Part shown: positions 7,231-16,230 of the stretch, in pieces
How positions within the stretch are numbered: the stretch's first letter is position 1
How the letters are laid out: each line of letters opens with the position of its first letter
Assembly: GCA_963778385.1 (NCBI GenBank)
Contig: CAVZUA010000016.1
Coordinates: 248,001 to 312,000, forward strand
From: DATARH01 sp963778385
GTDB taxonomy: Bacteria; Pseudomonadota; Alphaproteobacteria; ATCC43930; CGMCC-115725
Length of the DNA stretch: 64,000 nt
Direction: 5' to 3'
Position numbers and translations under genes: made by a program
The notes under the pieces: model-generated
Database searches by the model: none
Seen by the model: the letters and a program-made list of their open reading frames with translations, nothing else
Told to the model about the DNA's origin: nothing

Positions 7231-9381
7231 TCAGATGATCCACGTAAAATCGCCTTGGCAGGCGACCCGATCCTTCGCGATTAGCTTTGTACGGTATCCG
7301 TAGAAGAGCGCCCGCTGCTGACTCGGCGTTTTCTGTGAGTCGATCAGCCCGAGGCGCATGCACTCGGATTTCCACTGCTCCGTCGTGGCGGAGGGTCGGC
7401 CATGCATGTTGACGATGTTCGCACCGGGGGCCGCGAGCGCATTGCGCAGGGCATTGAGGAACTTCTCTTCCAAAGGCGAAAGCCGCTTGCCTGATCGCGT
7501 CCCAGCCTCGACCGCCCAGATATCGTCTACAAGGGTGACCACGACCGGGTCGAAGTCACCGCGATTGTCAGGGGCTCGCTCGCGCGCCTTGGTGAACTTC
7601 AGTGAGAAAGCGATGTCGGCGTCGGCCCGCGCGACCTTCTCCGCCAGCATTACCGTGTCTAATTGCCACTCTCGGGTCTTGGTGCCGTAGGCGCGCCCGG
7701 TGTCGTGGCCGGTGTGATGTATCCACAACTGTCCAATGTTACGACGAGTGAGGCCACGCACCCACGGCAAGGTTTGTTGCCACGGTTCTTCGTCCTTCAT
7801 ATCGCCGAGCAGCAGCGCCTGGATATTATCGAAATAAATGAAATCAACCCCGCCGATTCGTTCGATAAACCGATCAATAAATCGTTGTCCTGCCTCAGTA
7901 TTAAGCGGCGACATGTCTTGGAGATCGTCGCGGCACAGGAAATACAGATCTTCGGGAACCGTTCTCGACCGGTGGGCGGCGTCACGTATGCGTGCCCGCA
8001 GCAGGCGCCTGGACATTTCGCCGTCGATAAACAAGATGCGGCCCGACCGATGACTGTCCCAATGCAGAAAAGGCTCCCCGCCCGCCATCGCGAAAGCCAT
8101 GGCGATCGCGACATTGGTTTTGCCTATGCCGGTCTCGGCGACAAGCATTCCGCGGCTGGTTGTGCTGAACGGACCCAGCAAAAGGTCGGGCTCGGGTATA
8201 TCGCGGTCGAGCCAGGATTGAACTGTGTATGCGGCCGGGTCCAGCAGGGCGGCGTTTACGACCGTCTCTTCGCCCGAACGCGGAGCGCCCTCCGTCCGAT
8301 ATCCATTTCCGTAATCGACGAACGGGTCCCCCGAAGGCGGTGGGACGAAATCCGAAGGTTTGCGCCACTCCGGTCGGGCTTCTTTCGCGAGATGCGCGAG
8401 GGTCCCGAAGCCGATCCGGTTTGGGGGCGATTTCGAGATGTGATCCCAGCGTTCGCGGGTCACGGTCGGGTTGTACTTGGCTGACTTCCGGGACCAACGG
8501 TCGAAAACGTGAAACCCGGGTTCAGAACCTCTGCTGGCCGCCCAGGTGGCCATGCCGACCTTGTTCCACTCGTCCCATCCGACATCGTCGTTCGGGATGA
8601 CCGCCACCGCCGAGGCAATGTCGAAAAAATTGGCCTCCGGTTCGCTGATTTTGCGTGTGGTGTAATCAGCGGTGTTGGGGTCTCCACCACGAGCGGCGAC
8701 GGCTTCGCGCAACCGGTCAAGAGCGTCGCCCAGATCGATCTCAGCGTCTTCGTTCAAAGCGACAATGCGGGCCAATCTGGGCTCGCCCTTGCGGTGCCAG
8801 GACCCTGGCCAGCGCAGCGGGTGCACGAGCGGGACCGCGCTGCCGTCCGCGCCGACCAGCTGCTGAGCGAGGCGCCGACATTCCTTCAAACGTAGATGGT
8901 TGTCCGCGGTTCGCGTTGGCTCCATCAGGCGCAGGTGCCAGTGCAATTTCGGTTCGACCTTGCCGCTGAGCGGGCAAGTCCACATGCCGCCTGACTCAAT
9001 CGCGACGGTCGCGCGTCCGAGTAATCCTTCAAGCCGCTGACGCGCTGCTGAAGGGTTTTTGTCGATTTCGACGCTGATCGCGATACCGTTGGCGATGTCG
9101 TTCTCTGCCGCCGTGATCGCGTTGTTAAGGGTCACGATCGGCGGACAGAACACAACCGGCTCCGCTGCGTTGGCGCATTGCTGGGCGAAGTGAGCTGCGG
9201 TATCGATCAGCTCGCTCAGCCCGGCGCCGTTCACCTTGACGACCGGCCAACTGCCCCAGGTGCCGCCGTCGCTACGGTCGACAAAGGCTCGTAGCTGGAA
9301 ATAAGTGCCGTCATCGGCATATCGAAAAAGCACATCGACGAAGCCCGCGATCATGTCGCGATCGACCATGAGCGCGGTCAT
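7231..9381 (-). CDS. Primase-helicase (RepB-type PrimPol, PriCT-2, RecA-like AAA_25 ATPase)
   Basis: A 716-aa multidomain replication protein. Residues about 95-210 resemble a primase-polymerase domain (EIDKN at 105-109, HWHL at 147-150, and WPGSWHRKG near 191-199). Residues about 255-335 match the PriCT-2 domain (GWDEWNKVGMATWAASRG). Residues about 395-600 are a RepA-like hexameric helicase with Walker A AETGIGKT (415-422), Walker B VDFIYFDN (512-519) and a later IHHTGHD. It would prime and unwind DNA at an origin. The ATG is preceded by GAGGCGGG. The gene follows alpA by 15 bases, probably in one transcript, and iteron-like repeats lie just past its stop. Confidence 0.85.
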   Translation of the reverse strand: MTALMVDRDMIAGFVDVLFRYADDGTYFQLRAFVDRSDGGTWGSWPVVKVNGAGLSELIDTAAHFAQQCANAAEPVVFCPPIVTLNNAITAAENDIANGIAISVEIDKNPSAARQRLEGLLGRATVAIESGGMWTCPLSGKVEPKLHWHLRLMEPTRTADNHLRLKECRRLAQQLVGADGSAVPLVHPLRWPGSWHRKGEPRLARIVALNEDAEIDLGDALDRLREAVAARGGDPNTADYTTRKISEPEANFFDIASAVAVIPNDDVGWDEWNKVGMATWAASRGSEPGFHVFDRWSRKSAKYNPTVTRERWDHISKSPPNRIGFGTLAHLAKEARPEWRKPSDFVPPPSGDPFVDYGNGYRTEGAPRSGEETVVNAALLDPAAYTVQSWLDRDIPEPDLLLGPFSTTSRGMLVAETGIGKTNVAIAMAFAMAGGEPFLHWDSHRSGRILFIDGEMSRRLLRARIRDAAHRSRTVPEDLYFLCRDDLQDMSPLNTEAGQRFIDRFIERIGGVDFIYFDNIQALLLGDMKDEEPWQQTLPWVRGLTRRNIGQLWIHHTGHDTGRAYGTKTREWQLDTVMLAEKVARADADIAFSLKFTKARERAPDNRGDFDPVVVTLVDDIWAVEAGTRSGKRLSPLEEKFLNALRNALAAPGANIVNMHGRPSATTEQWKSECMRLGLIDSQKTPSQQRALFYGYRTKLIAKDRVACQGDFTWII

Positions 9382-9396
9382 GCCCGCCGCCTCGTT

Positions 9397-9603
9397 TTAC
9401 GAAGCTTGTTGCGGTTCTTCAGATTGTTCGCCGATCCGCTCGATCGACACGACGCTGATCAAGCGCATCCCGTCAACTTTTTTGGTGACGAGTTGGCCAT
9501 CAGCGATGAGCTCGTAAGTCTTGGTGAGGCCACATCCCAGCAGCTTCGCCGCGTGTCGCGGGCGTACCCACTGAATTTTTACGAACCCGGGAGAAACTTC
9601 CAT
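9397..9603 (-). CDS. AlpA-like helix-turn-helix regulator/excisionase
   Basis: A 68-aa protein with a single MerR/AlpA-type winged-helix DNA-binding domain: the segment RPRHAAKLLGCGLTKTYELI (about residues 14-33) is the helix-turn-helix, followed by a basic strand (VTKKVDGMRLIS). GGAG lies ten bases before the ATG. Proteins of this type act as excisionases or as transcriptional activators of integrase and replication genes in phages and satellites. Its position 15 bases upstream of the primase-helicase gene fits a regulator of the replication module. Confidence 0.75.
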   Translation of the reverse strand: MEVSPGFVKIQWVRPRHAAKLLGCGLTKTYELIADGQLVTKKVDGMRLISVVSIERIGEQSEEPQQAS

Positions 9604-9716
9604 GACAAGCTCCGGTTCAACGCGCCGCGCTTCAACGGCAACCGGAATGATTTATTAGACTGCCCGCTGAGTTTGATCGGACATATTTTGGATTTAAATT
9701 GCAGGGGAGTATCAGT

Positions 9717-10793
9717 TCAATTCCGCTCCAATTTGTCTCCAACGATTGCCCCCCAAACGTCAGCCCACGTACTGCCGACGGGTGGCTGTGTTCCGTGGAG
9801 TCTAGAAAATTTCCCGCGTAGGCGGCGCGCGGTGCTCGTATGGGAATTTCCGGGTGATAATTGAGCGGCTTCGCGGGCAGCGGCACTCACGGAAACCGCT
9901 GCCCTGGTGGTGAGCAGCGTCAACATCTCCTCCATTGCATTGCTGTCGTTAATGCTTCCTTGGCCCGGCTTACGCCCCCGTCTTCCACTGGGGCGGACGG
10001 TGCCAGTTGACTTCGTTTCAGCGATACCCACCGGCTCGCTTTTGATCTCGGTCCCGTCCCCCCACGTTGGTTGGGCTGGCGATCCTCCAGCCGCTTCTGC
10101 CGGAGGGGCGGGGCCTTCGGACAGCAGGTGCCTCGGCACCTCCACCTCGCCTCTGCAAGCTGCCGATTTGGCGGATCTCACATATGCGGCCAGCTCGTCA
10201 CGCCGCGCGGCGCGAATTTCGGGTATCTCCCGGTCAAGATCCCGATAGCCAGAGAGTTCATCGCCTGCTTCAAGCGCCGCTGTTTGCTCGGCAGACAGAT
10301 GGCCCCTTGCACCTACGATGAGGCTGTCGTTGACAGCGGCAATGCACTCTTCGGAAAAGCGAGCGAGCTCACGAGAGACGACAAAAACGGTCCCGAAAAC
10401 ACCCGGATAGTTGTTGCTCCGAGCGACCCCCCGCAAGACTGCGCTCCTCGCTTCGCGCGTGGAATTGCCGTCGCGATCTGCCCAATACGGGCCATGAGGC
10501 ATCCATTCGCGACCGTAGGCGGTGGATAGCAGCGCCCGACTTTCATCACGCGCTAACCGCTCGATAAGTAAACCGGTCAAACTTTCCCGCGCGAGATGGC
10601 ATTTCTCTTCGACGACATCCGACGGGGCGCCAACTAGGCGTTCGCGGGCCCTGATCGCGGCGATAACCGAACCGTGCAATTCGTCGAGCGCCGTGGTTAG
10701 CCGCGTTAAATCCGTCCGGGGCGGCAGGTGCTGCTCAGCAGGGATCGGCGCCTTCTCAAGATCTACTGGCAATTCACCATTGCGGGTCGGCAT
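9717..10793 (-). CDS. Hypothetical island protein
   Basis: A 358-aa protein starting at the ATG preceded by GGAGGGG. The N-terminal two thirds (about 20-230) are predicted helical and charged, with no membrane segment. A Pro/Ala/Gly-rich linker follows (about 230-285), then a basic RRGRKPGQG patch and a C-terminal helical part rich in Ser/Ala. The basic patch could contact DNA. I recognise no family. It lies between the integrase and alpA genes on the same strand, so it is probably an island maintenance or regulatory gene, but nothing in the sequence states a role. Confidence 0.6.
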   Translation of the reverse strand: MPTRNGELPVDLEKAPIPAEQHLPPRTDLTRLTTALDELHGSVIAAIRARERLVGAPSDVVEEKCHLARESLTGLLIERLARDESRALLSTAYGREWMPHGPYWADRDGNSTREARSAVLRGVARSNNYPGVFGTVFVVSRELARFSEECIAAVNDSLIVGARGHLSAEQTAALEAGDELSGYRDLDREIPEIRAARRDELAAYVRSAKSAACRGEVEVPRHLLSEGPAPPAEAAGGSPAQPTWGDGTEIKSEPVGIAETKSTGTVRPSGRRGRKPGQGSINDSNAMEEMLTLLTTRAAVSVSAAAREAAQLSPGNSHTSTARRLRGKFSRLHGTQPPVGSTWADVWGAIVGDKLERN

Positions 10794-10889
10794 GGTGCCC
10801 CTCCGCTGACGCTCCACGGGGTGGTCTGCGAGGAACCAAGCGCGATGGTCGCGCTTGTCGGAAGCTATCCTATCTTTACCGATCCCATT

Positions 10890-12149
10890 CTATTCATTAG
10901 CCGCGGCGGCACGTAGCGCCACCACAACGCGGTCCGAGGCCGCCGGCGTCTCGCAGTATCGCGCCCACGCCTCGGCGAGCTGCCGCCGCTTCTCGAACAG
11001 ATCGCCGCGGCGGTAGGCGCGCTCGACGGCATCGCCAACGGTGTGGCCAAGCGCCATTTCGGCGACTTCATGCGGGAAGTTGCTACGCTCGGCGCACCAG
11101 TCGCGAAAACTGCTGCGGAACCCATGTGTCGTCACGTGCGGTCCGGCGATTTTTTGCGCGACAAGCAACATTCTGAAAGCGCCGAGACCGCGACCATATC
11201 GACTGGGAAAGATGAGGTCGCCCTGCCGGATTTCGGCCATGCGCTCCAGGATCGCCATTGCCTCGTCGCACAATGGCACGCGATGGTCCTTGCGCGCTTT
11301 CATCCGGCTGGCCGGCACGATCCAAAGCCGGCTGGCCATGTCGATTTCGTTCCAACGAGCTCCGCCGACCTCGCCAGCCCGCGCCGCCGTCAGGATCGCA
11401 AATTCGAGGGCGCGCGCAGCGATACCCTCTTGCTGCCGCAGCTCGACCATGAACGCGGCGATCTCCGAGTATGGCAATGCGGCATGGTGCTCTACCGCAC
11501 GCACCCTTGTCTTTTTTGGCAGAAGGTTTTCAAGGTGACCGCGCCACCGAGCCGGGTTCTCCCCGGTGCGATAGCCGCGCACGGTGGCCCAATCGAGGAT
11601 GCTTTCAATACGACCACGCACCCGGCTCGCGGTCTCGGGCTTTGTCGACCAGATCGGCTCGACAACCCTCAGCACTAGCCCGAGATCGATTGCATCGATA
11701 GGCAAATCGCCAATCGCAGGATAGGCGTAGCGTTCCAACGACGTTGGCCATTGCTTTGCGTGCACGGCGTTGGACCAGCCAGCTTGATGCGCCTGGATGT
11801 AGGCCAAGGCGCACTCGCGGAATGTCAGGGACTTCGCTCGATTGAGGCTGTCGACAAGCTTGGCGCTCTTCCGTTCTTGGATCGGGTCCTTACCGTCGCG
11901 CACCTTACGTCGGGCAGCATCGGCAAGATCCCGCGCCTCGGCGAGCGTCAATTGGTCCAGGCTGCCCAAGCCCATGTCGTGCGAATGCTTGTTGAGTTTG
12001 TAGCGATAGATCCACGAAGCCGAGCCGCTCGTCGAGACGGCTAGATACAACCCAAGACCATCGGCGTGCATGCCCGGCTTTGGCGACTTCACGCGAGTCG
12101 CCGCATTGATGTACGCCGTCGTCAATCGGTCTCGCTGCCGGCGTGCCAA
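10890..12149 (-). CDS. P4-type tyrosine integrase
   Basis: A 419-aa site-specific recombinase. The N-terminal DUF4102-like arm-binding domain (about 1-100, with the GLGLYLAVS stretch), a core-binding domain (about 105-205) and the catalytic domain are all present. Catalytic residues visible: Arg257 in TAARAGE, His342 and Arg345 in THGFR, His369 in ALGHT and the nucleophile Tyr379. Translation starts at TTG 12149, with AGGGGAAG about seven bases upstream. Intact catalytic residues suggest the enzyme could be active. No tRNA is adjacent, so the target is likely the intergenic region or 3' gene end just to the right (12,150-12,300). Confidence 0.92.
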   Translation of the reverse strand: MARRQRDRLTTAYINAATRVKSPKPGMHADGLGLYLAVSTSGSASWIYRYKLNKHSHDMGLGSLDQLTLAEARDLADAARRKVRDGKDPIQERKSAKLVDSLNRAKSLTFRECALAYIQAHQAGWSNAVHAKQWPTSLERYAYPAIGDLPIDAIDLGLVLRVVEPIWSTKPETASRVRGRIESILDWATVRGYRTGENPARWRGHLENLLPKKTRVRAVEHHAALPYSEIAAFMVELRQQEGIAARALEFAILTAARAGEVGGARWNEIDMASRLWIVPASRMKARKDHRVPLCDEAMAILERMAEIRQGDLIFPSRYGRGLGAFRMLLVAQKIAGPHVTTHGFRSSFRDWCAERSNFPHEVAEMALGHTVGDAVERAYRRGDLFEKRRQLAEAWARYCETPAASDRVVVALRAAAANE

Positions 12150-12229
12150 CTTGCACTTCCCCTATCTCTTACCATCCTTTTATCACAGTTGCGGGCGGAT
12201 GTGAACGAAGGAACGCGAAAGAAGCGCCG

Positions 12230-12556
12230 CTACAATGTTAAGCGTATCGGAAGGTTTTTCGAGTGCCTGCGAACGATACCGAAGGCCATATTATCGGACT
12301 GGATTTCCGCATAGACCACGCGGAACGGGACGACGCACTTACCCTCGCTCGATCCCCAATCCATGTCCTGCTCGTCACCGGGAGCGAGGCTGACGCCGCT
12401 CCACGTGCTCCAGCTGCCGTTCTCATAGGTCTGGAAGCCGGTGATCGTGTACTTGGTCGTCTTGTTGGCCAGATGAAATTTGTACGAATCGGCAAAGGCC
12501 GAAGACGCAAAGGCAACGAGGCTAAGCGCGACGCACAGCCGCTTCAGGGTAAACAT
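12230..12556 (-). CDS. Secreted small protein, 3' end possibly replaced at the island edge
   Basis: A 108-aa protein starting at the ATG at 12556. It has a signal peptide (MFTLKRLCVALSLVAFASSA, cleaved after AFA near residue 22). The mature part (YKFHLANKTTKYTITGFQTY, WSTWSGVSLAPG, MDWGSSEGKCVVPFRVVYAE) matches small periplasmic proteins common in alphaproteobacteria, function unknown. The last about 20 residues (after AEIQSDN) are basic and, as far as I recall, unlike the family's usual end. This end faces the integrase, so insertion may have swapped the 3' part. That is inference. Confidence 0.6.
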   Translation of the reverse strand: MFTLKRLCVALSLVAFASSAFADSYKFHLANKTTKYTITGFQTYENGSWSTWSGVSLAPGDEQDMDWGSSEGKCVVPFRVVYAEIQSDNMAFGIVRRHSKNLPIRLTL

Positions 12557-12612
12557 CGGGCAAATGCGCCTCCTCGCGCGGTGATTTGATAGGCGGCCGG
12601 TATATACGACTC

Positions 12613-13986
12613 TTACTCGACTGGCATGCGTCGTTTGGACATTTGCCCTGCGCTCAAATATCGGGCCAGCGCGGCGTGCTGCTCGGGAGAGGCGGCGAGA
12701 CCGGCCTTGGTGCGGCGCCAGAGGATGTCGTCGGCGGTACGCGCCCATGCCTCGCGCACCAGAAACGCGACCTCGGTCCGGCCCAGCCCCGGCGCAAACT
12801 CATTATCACTGCCGAGGCGCGCGTCATCGTCCGGCAAGGGCGCCTGGCTCGTCCAGGACGGGCCCATCCTCGGCAGATGCAGGGCCAGCCGCGCCAGGGC
12901 GTGCTCGGCGAGGCGGCGATAGGTCGTGAGCTTGCCGCCAAACACCGACAGCGCCGGCGGACCGGCGATGTCGAGTTCGAAGACATAGTCGCGGCTGGTC
13001 GCCGAGGCGCTGCGCGAGCCGTCGTCGTAAAGCGGGCGAACCCCGGAAAATCTCCAGACGATATCGGCCGGATCGGGCGCCTGCTTGAACCAGCGGCCGA
13101 CGGCGCGGCAGAGATAGGCGACCTCCTCGGCGGTCGGCGGGACGGCGTCGTGCGTACCGGTCGGCAATTCCGTGGTGCCGATCAGCGTGTAGTCGCGCTC
13201 GTAGGGGATCACGAACACGACGCGGCGGTCGTCGTTCTGCAGCAGATAGGCGTGGTCGTGCGGGAACAGTCGCCGGACGACGATGTGGCTGCCTTTGTCC
13301 AGGCGGAGCCGGGCGCGACTCACGAGACCGGTCCGGCCGAGGATTTCACCAGCCCACGGCCCGGCGACATTGACCAGTATGCGGGCGGAGATTTCTTCGG
13401 TTCCGTCCGCCGTTGAGAGCGTCGCGCGCCACAGATCGCTGTCGCGGCGCGCCGCCCGTATTTCGGTCCGGGTCAGGATTTGGGCGCCGTGCCGTGCGGC
13501 GTCGCGGGCGTTGGCGATGGTGAGCCGGGCATCGTCGACGACGCAGTCGGAATAGATAAATCCGTCGCGGACCGTGTCGCGCAGCGGCGCGGCGAGCGGG
13601 CTGTCGCGCAAATCAACATACGCCGAAGCCGGCACCGAGCGCGCGCCGCCGAGCCGGTCGTAGAGGAACAGCCCGGCCCGCAGCATCCAGCGCGGCCGCA
13701 GCCCCGGCCCGTGCGGCAGCACGAAGCGCATCGGCCTTACCAGATGCGGTGCGATGCGCAGCAGCACCTCGCGCTCGGCGAGCGACTCACGCACCAGGCG
13801 GAATTCACCATGCTCCAGATAGCGCAGGCCGCCATGGATCATCTTGCTCGACACCGACGAGGTGGCGCCGGCGAGGTCGCCTTTCTCGCACAGCAACACC
13901 TTGAGCCCACGCCCTGCCGCGTCGCGGGCGATGCCCACCCCGTTGATGCCGCCGCCGACGACGAGAAGATCGAAAACGTTGGTCAT
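12613..13986 (-). CDS. glpD: Glycerol-3-phosphate dehydrogenase (FAD, aerobic)
   Basis: A 457-aa FAD-dependent enzyme that oxidises glycerol-3-phosphate to dihydroxyacetone phosphate at the inner face of the membrane, passing electrons to quinone. The dinucleotide-binding motif GGGINGVG is at residues 11-18, followed by the family signature SSKMIHGGLRYLEHGEFRLV (about 49-68), and GGKLTTYR marks the C-terminal FAD contact. Length is slightly below the usual 500, mostly from a short C-terminal cap. The ATG at 13986 is chosen because the FAD motif begins ten residues later; upstream in-frame sequence is a palindromic repeat. No glycerol transport or kinase gene is nearby. Confidence 0.93.
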   Translation of the reverse strand: MTNVFDLLVVGGGINGVGIARDAAGRGLKVLLCEKGDLAGATSSVSSKMIHGGLRYLEHGEFRLVRESLAEREVLLRIAPHLVRPMRFVLPHGPGLRPRWMLRAGLFLYDRLGGARSVPASAYVDLRDSPLAAPLRDTVRDGFIYSDCVVDDARLTIANARDAARHGAQILTRTEIRAARRDSDLWRATLSTADGTEEISARILVNVAGPWAGEILGRTGLVSRARLRLDKGSHIVVRRLFPHDHAYLLQNDDRRVVFVIPYERDYTLIGTTELPTGTHDAVPPTAEEVAYLCRAVGRWFKQAPDPADIVWRFSGVRPLYDDGSRSASATSRDYVFELDIAGPPALSVFGGKLTTYRRLAEHALARLALHLPRMGPSWTSQAPLPDDDARLGSDNEFAPGLGRTEVAFLVREAWARTADDILWRRTKAGLAASPEQHAALARYLSAGQMSKRRMPVE

Positions 13987-14003
13987 AACGGCTGGGCTTC
14001 GCA

Positions 14004-14106
14004 CCCCCACCCCGACCCTCCCCCACCAGCGGGGGAGGGGGTAGCCCATTGCCGGCGCAACAAAGGCACTCCCTCCCCCGCTGGCGGGGGAGGGTTGGGG
14101 TGGGGG
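14004..14106. repeat. REP-like palindromic doublet, CCCCCACCC/GGGTGGGGG-ended family
   Basis: A 103-bp element bounded by CCCCCACCCC and GGGGTGGGGG. Each half contains its own palindrome, CTCCCCCACCAGCGGGGGAG and CTCCCCCGCTGGCGGGGGAG. A second copy with the same organisation lies at 48122-48220 and a diverged one at 52279-52355. It sits between the S9 peptidase stop and the glpD start, so the glpD message probably begins within or upstream of it. Confidence 0.75.
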
Positions 14107-14128
14107 TACTGCATCAAGCGAACCGCAG

Positions 14129-16123
14129 CTACGCCGGCAGGCCGGGCACCAGCGCGCGGCCGACGGGGATGGCGATCGTCGAGCCGGCGAAATCGTCGCC
14201 GACCGGCTGCACGCGGCCGCCCAGATGCCGGGCGAGAAACGCTTCGACGACCGCGTAAAAAGCGAGCCGATTTTCCGGCCGGACAAAGCCGTGGCCCTCG
14301 TCGGAGAAGACGACATAGGTGACCGGGACGTCGCACTCGGTGAGCGCCTTGACCATTTGCTCCGATTCGGCGGCGACTACCCGCACATCCCTGGCGCCCT
14401 GGGCGATAAGGATCGGTTTTGTGGCGCGCTCCAGATGATTGAGCGGCGAGCGGTCGGTAAGGAAGTCGCGGCCTGAAGCGGTGTCGGGATCGCCGAGCCG
14501 CAGCTTCCACACGCGGAACCATGGCGTCCAATAGGGCGGTATCGTCGCCATGAAGGTGATCAGGTTGGAGATGCCGAAGATGTCGACGATGCAGTTGAAG
14601 CGCTCCGGCGTCTTGGTCGCGGCCATGAGCGCCGAATACCCGCCGTAGCTGGCGCCGAAAAACCCGACGCGCGCCGGATCGGCATAGCCCTGCGCGATGG
14701 CCCAATCGAGGCCGTCGATCAGGTCGTCGTGCATCTTGCCGCCCCATTCGTGGTCGGCCGCGGTGACGAACGCCTTTCCGAACCCGGTCGAGCCCCGGTA
14801 GTTGATGCTGAGCACCGCATAGCCGCGATTGGCGAGCCATTGATGCGTCGCGTTGAAGCCCCACTGGTCTCGCGCATAGGGCCCGCCATGGATCACCAGC
14901 ACCAGCGGCGGCTTACCGCCGCCGGCCGGCTCGGCCGGCCGGGTCAAGTAGCCGTTGAGCTTCAGCCCGTCGCGCGCCGGAAAACTGACCGGTTCCAGCG
15001 GCCGCAGGCTGACCGCGTTGAGCGCCTTGCGCTGGATGTAGAGCGGCTTCAGCGCGGCCGTCGCGGTATCGAGCAAAATATACTCGCCGCTGCGCGTGTC
15101 GCGCTCGATATAGACGATGCCCTTGTCGCCCTGCTGGTCGAAATTGGGGAAATAGAGGTCGCCGTCGCCATAGGCCGCGAGCGCCTTCAGATCGGCGGCG
15201 GCATTGGACCCGACCGGATGCCAGCGCGCGCGGCCGGGCATCGCCATCGCTGCGACCGGCGTGCGATCGACAAAGGCGACCTGGCTGATGTCGGCGTCGT
15301 CGTCAGCCGCGAGCACGGTCGATTGGCCGCTTGCCATATCGTAGGCGGCGAGCACCGCCTTGTCGCGGCCGCGCGAGTCGCGCAAGTACAGCGTGCCGCC
15401 ATCGGCGCTGAAATCGAGCAGCTCGGTCGCGTCGACATCGCCGATCGGGATGGTCATGAACGGCGCCCAAGTGCTGTCGGGCCGCCGCTCGAAATACGCC
15501 AGCGTGCCATCGTCGAGCACTCGGCCGGCCAGCCGCAGGCGGAACCCGCTATCGGTGAACAGGGCGTAATATTCGCGGTTCTCGAAGACGAGTTCGCTCT
15601 TGCCGGCCAGCAGATCGACGCGGAACAGATCAAAGAAATGCGGGTCGCGCTGGTTGTGGCACAGCAGCATTTCCGCCGGGAATTTGTGGTCGGATTCCTG
15701 GACATAGGACTGGACGTCACGTTCGGGAGTCAGGGGGACGATGATGCCGGCCATGTCGACGCTGGCCGCGCGCCAGTTTTCGTCGCCGTCATGGTCGCGG
15801 AAGAAGACTAGGTGCTGGTTGGTGTGGGCCCAGCGATACTCCCAGCCGATGTCGCGGTCGGTGGCGCGGGTCAGAGGCCGCGCGTCCTTTGGCGCGTCGA
15901 TCGGCGCGACCCAGAGATTGCGCACGCCATCGAGCGGCGCCAGATAGGAGAGGTGCTTTCCGTCGGGGCTGAGCCGGACGTTGCGGTATTCCGGGTTCTC
16001 GAAGAATACGCGGCGCGCGATCGGCACCGCGTCGCCGCGGCTCGGCCAGGGCAGCAGCGCCGCCGCCGCGCCAGGCCCGGCCCCGCGCAAAAACGCACGC
16101 CGATCGAGAGGCGGCCCGAGCAT
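14129..16123 (-). CDS. S9 family prolyl-oligopeptidase-like serine peptidase, Tat-exported
   Basis: A 664-aa peptidase of the dipeptidyl/acylaminoacyl peptidase type. The chosen ATG (16123) puts a twin-arginine signal near the start (DRRAFLRG, about residues 7-14, then an Ala-rich core), so export to the periplasm is likely. A beta-propeller occupies about 60-390, with a catalytic alpha/beta-hydrolase domain after it. The triad is visible: Ser492 in GASYGG, Asp579 in GARDVRV and His611 in EGHGF, with the oxyanion HGGPY upstream. Such enzymes cut short peptides. It shares its strand with glpD but is separated by a REP element; substrate unknown. Confidence 0.88.
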   Translation of the reverse strand: MLGPPLDRRAFLRGAGPGAAAALLPWPSRGDAVPIARRVFFENPEYRNVRLSPDGKHLSYLAPLDGVRNLWVAPIDAPKDARPLTRATDRDIGWEYRWAHTNQHLVFFRDHDGDENWRAASVDMAGIIVPLTPERDVQSYVQESDHKFPAEMLLCHNQRDPHFFDLFRVDLLAGKSELVFENREYYALFTDSGFRLRLAGRVLDDGTLAYFERRPDSTWAPFMTIPIGDVDATELLDFSADGGTLYLRDSRGRDKAVLAAYDMASGQSTVLAADDDADISQVAFVDRTPVAAMAMPGRARWHPVGSNAAADLKALAAYGDGDLYFPNFDQQGDKGIVYIERDTRSGEYILLDTATAALKPLYIQRKALNAVSLRPLEPVSFPARDGLKLNGYLTRPAEPAGGGKPPLVLVIHGGPYARDQWGFNATHQWLANRGYAVLSINYRGSTGFGKAFVTAADHEWGGKMHDDLIDGLDWAIAQGYADPARVGFFGASYGGYSALMAATKTPERFNCIVDIFGISNLITFMATIPPYWTPWFRVWKLRLGDPDTASGRDFLTDRSPLNHLERATKPILIAQGARDVRVVAAESEQMVKALTECDVPVTYVVFSDEGHGFVRPENRLAFYAVVEAFLARHLGGRVQPVGDDFAGSTIAIPVGRALVPGLPA

Positions 16124-16230
16124 CGAGTGGCTCCATGCTAAAATCGACGGCAGCATAGCACGCTCGCGGATTGCGCGAATCCGCGCTTGCACATAGTTTC
16201 GCGTGCCGTCAGGCGCAGTGGAGGAATGGG

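Larger units (their letters stand above)
5253..12149 (-). mobile_element. Candidate phage satellite (PICI-like) core
   Basis: Reading along the minus strand, the genes are: tyrosine integrase, unknown 358-aa protein, AlpA-like regulator, primase-helicase, iteron-like repeat array, and (past one opposite-strand gene) a terminase-small-subunit-like protein. Known phage-inducible chromosomal islands of Gram-negative hosts carry int, alpA, pri-rep, ori and terS in comparable order and lack capsid, tail and lysis genes, as here. The boundaries are not demonstrated: the right edge should lie near 12,150-12,300, the left edge could be anywhere below 5,250, and I found no direct-repeat att pair. A decayed prophage or an integrative plasmid remains possible. 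Confidence 0.5.
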
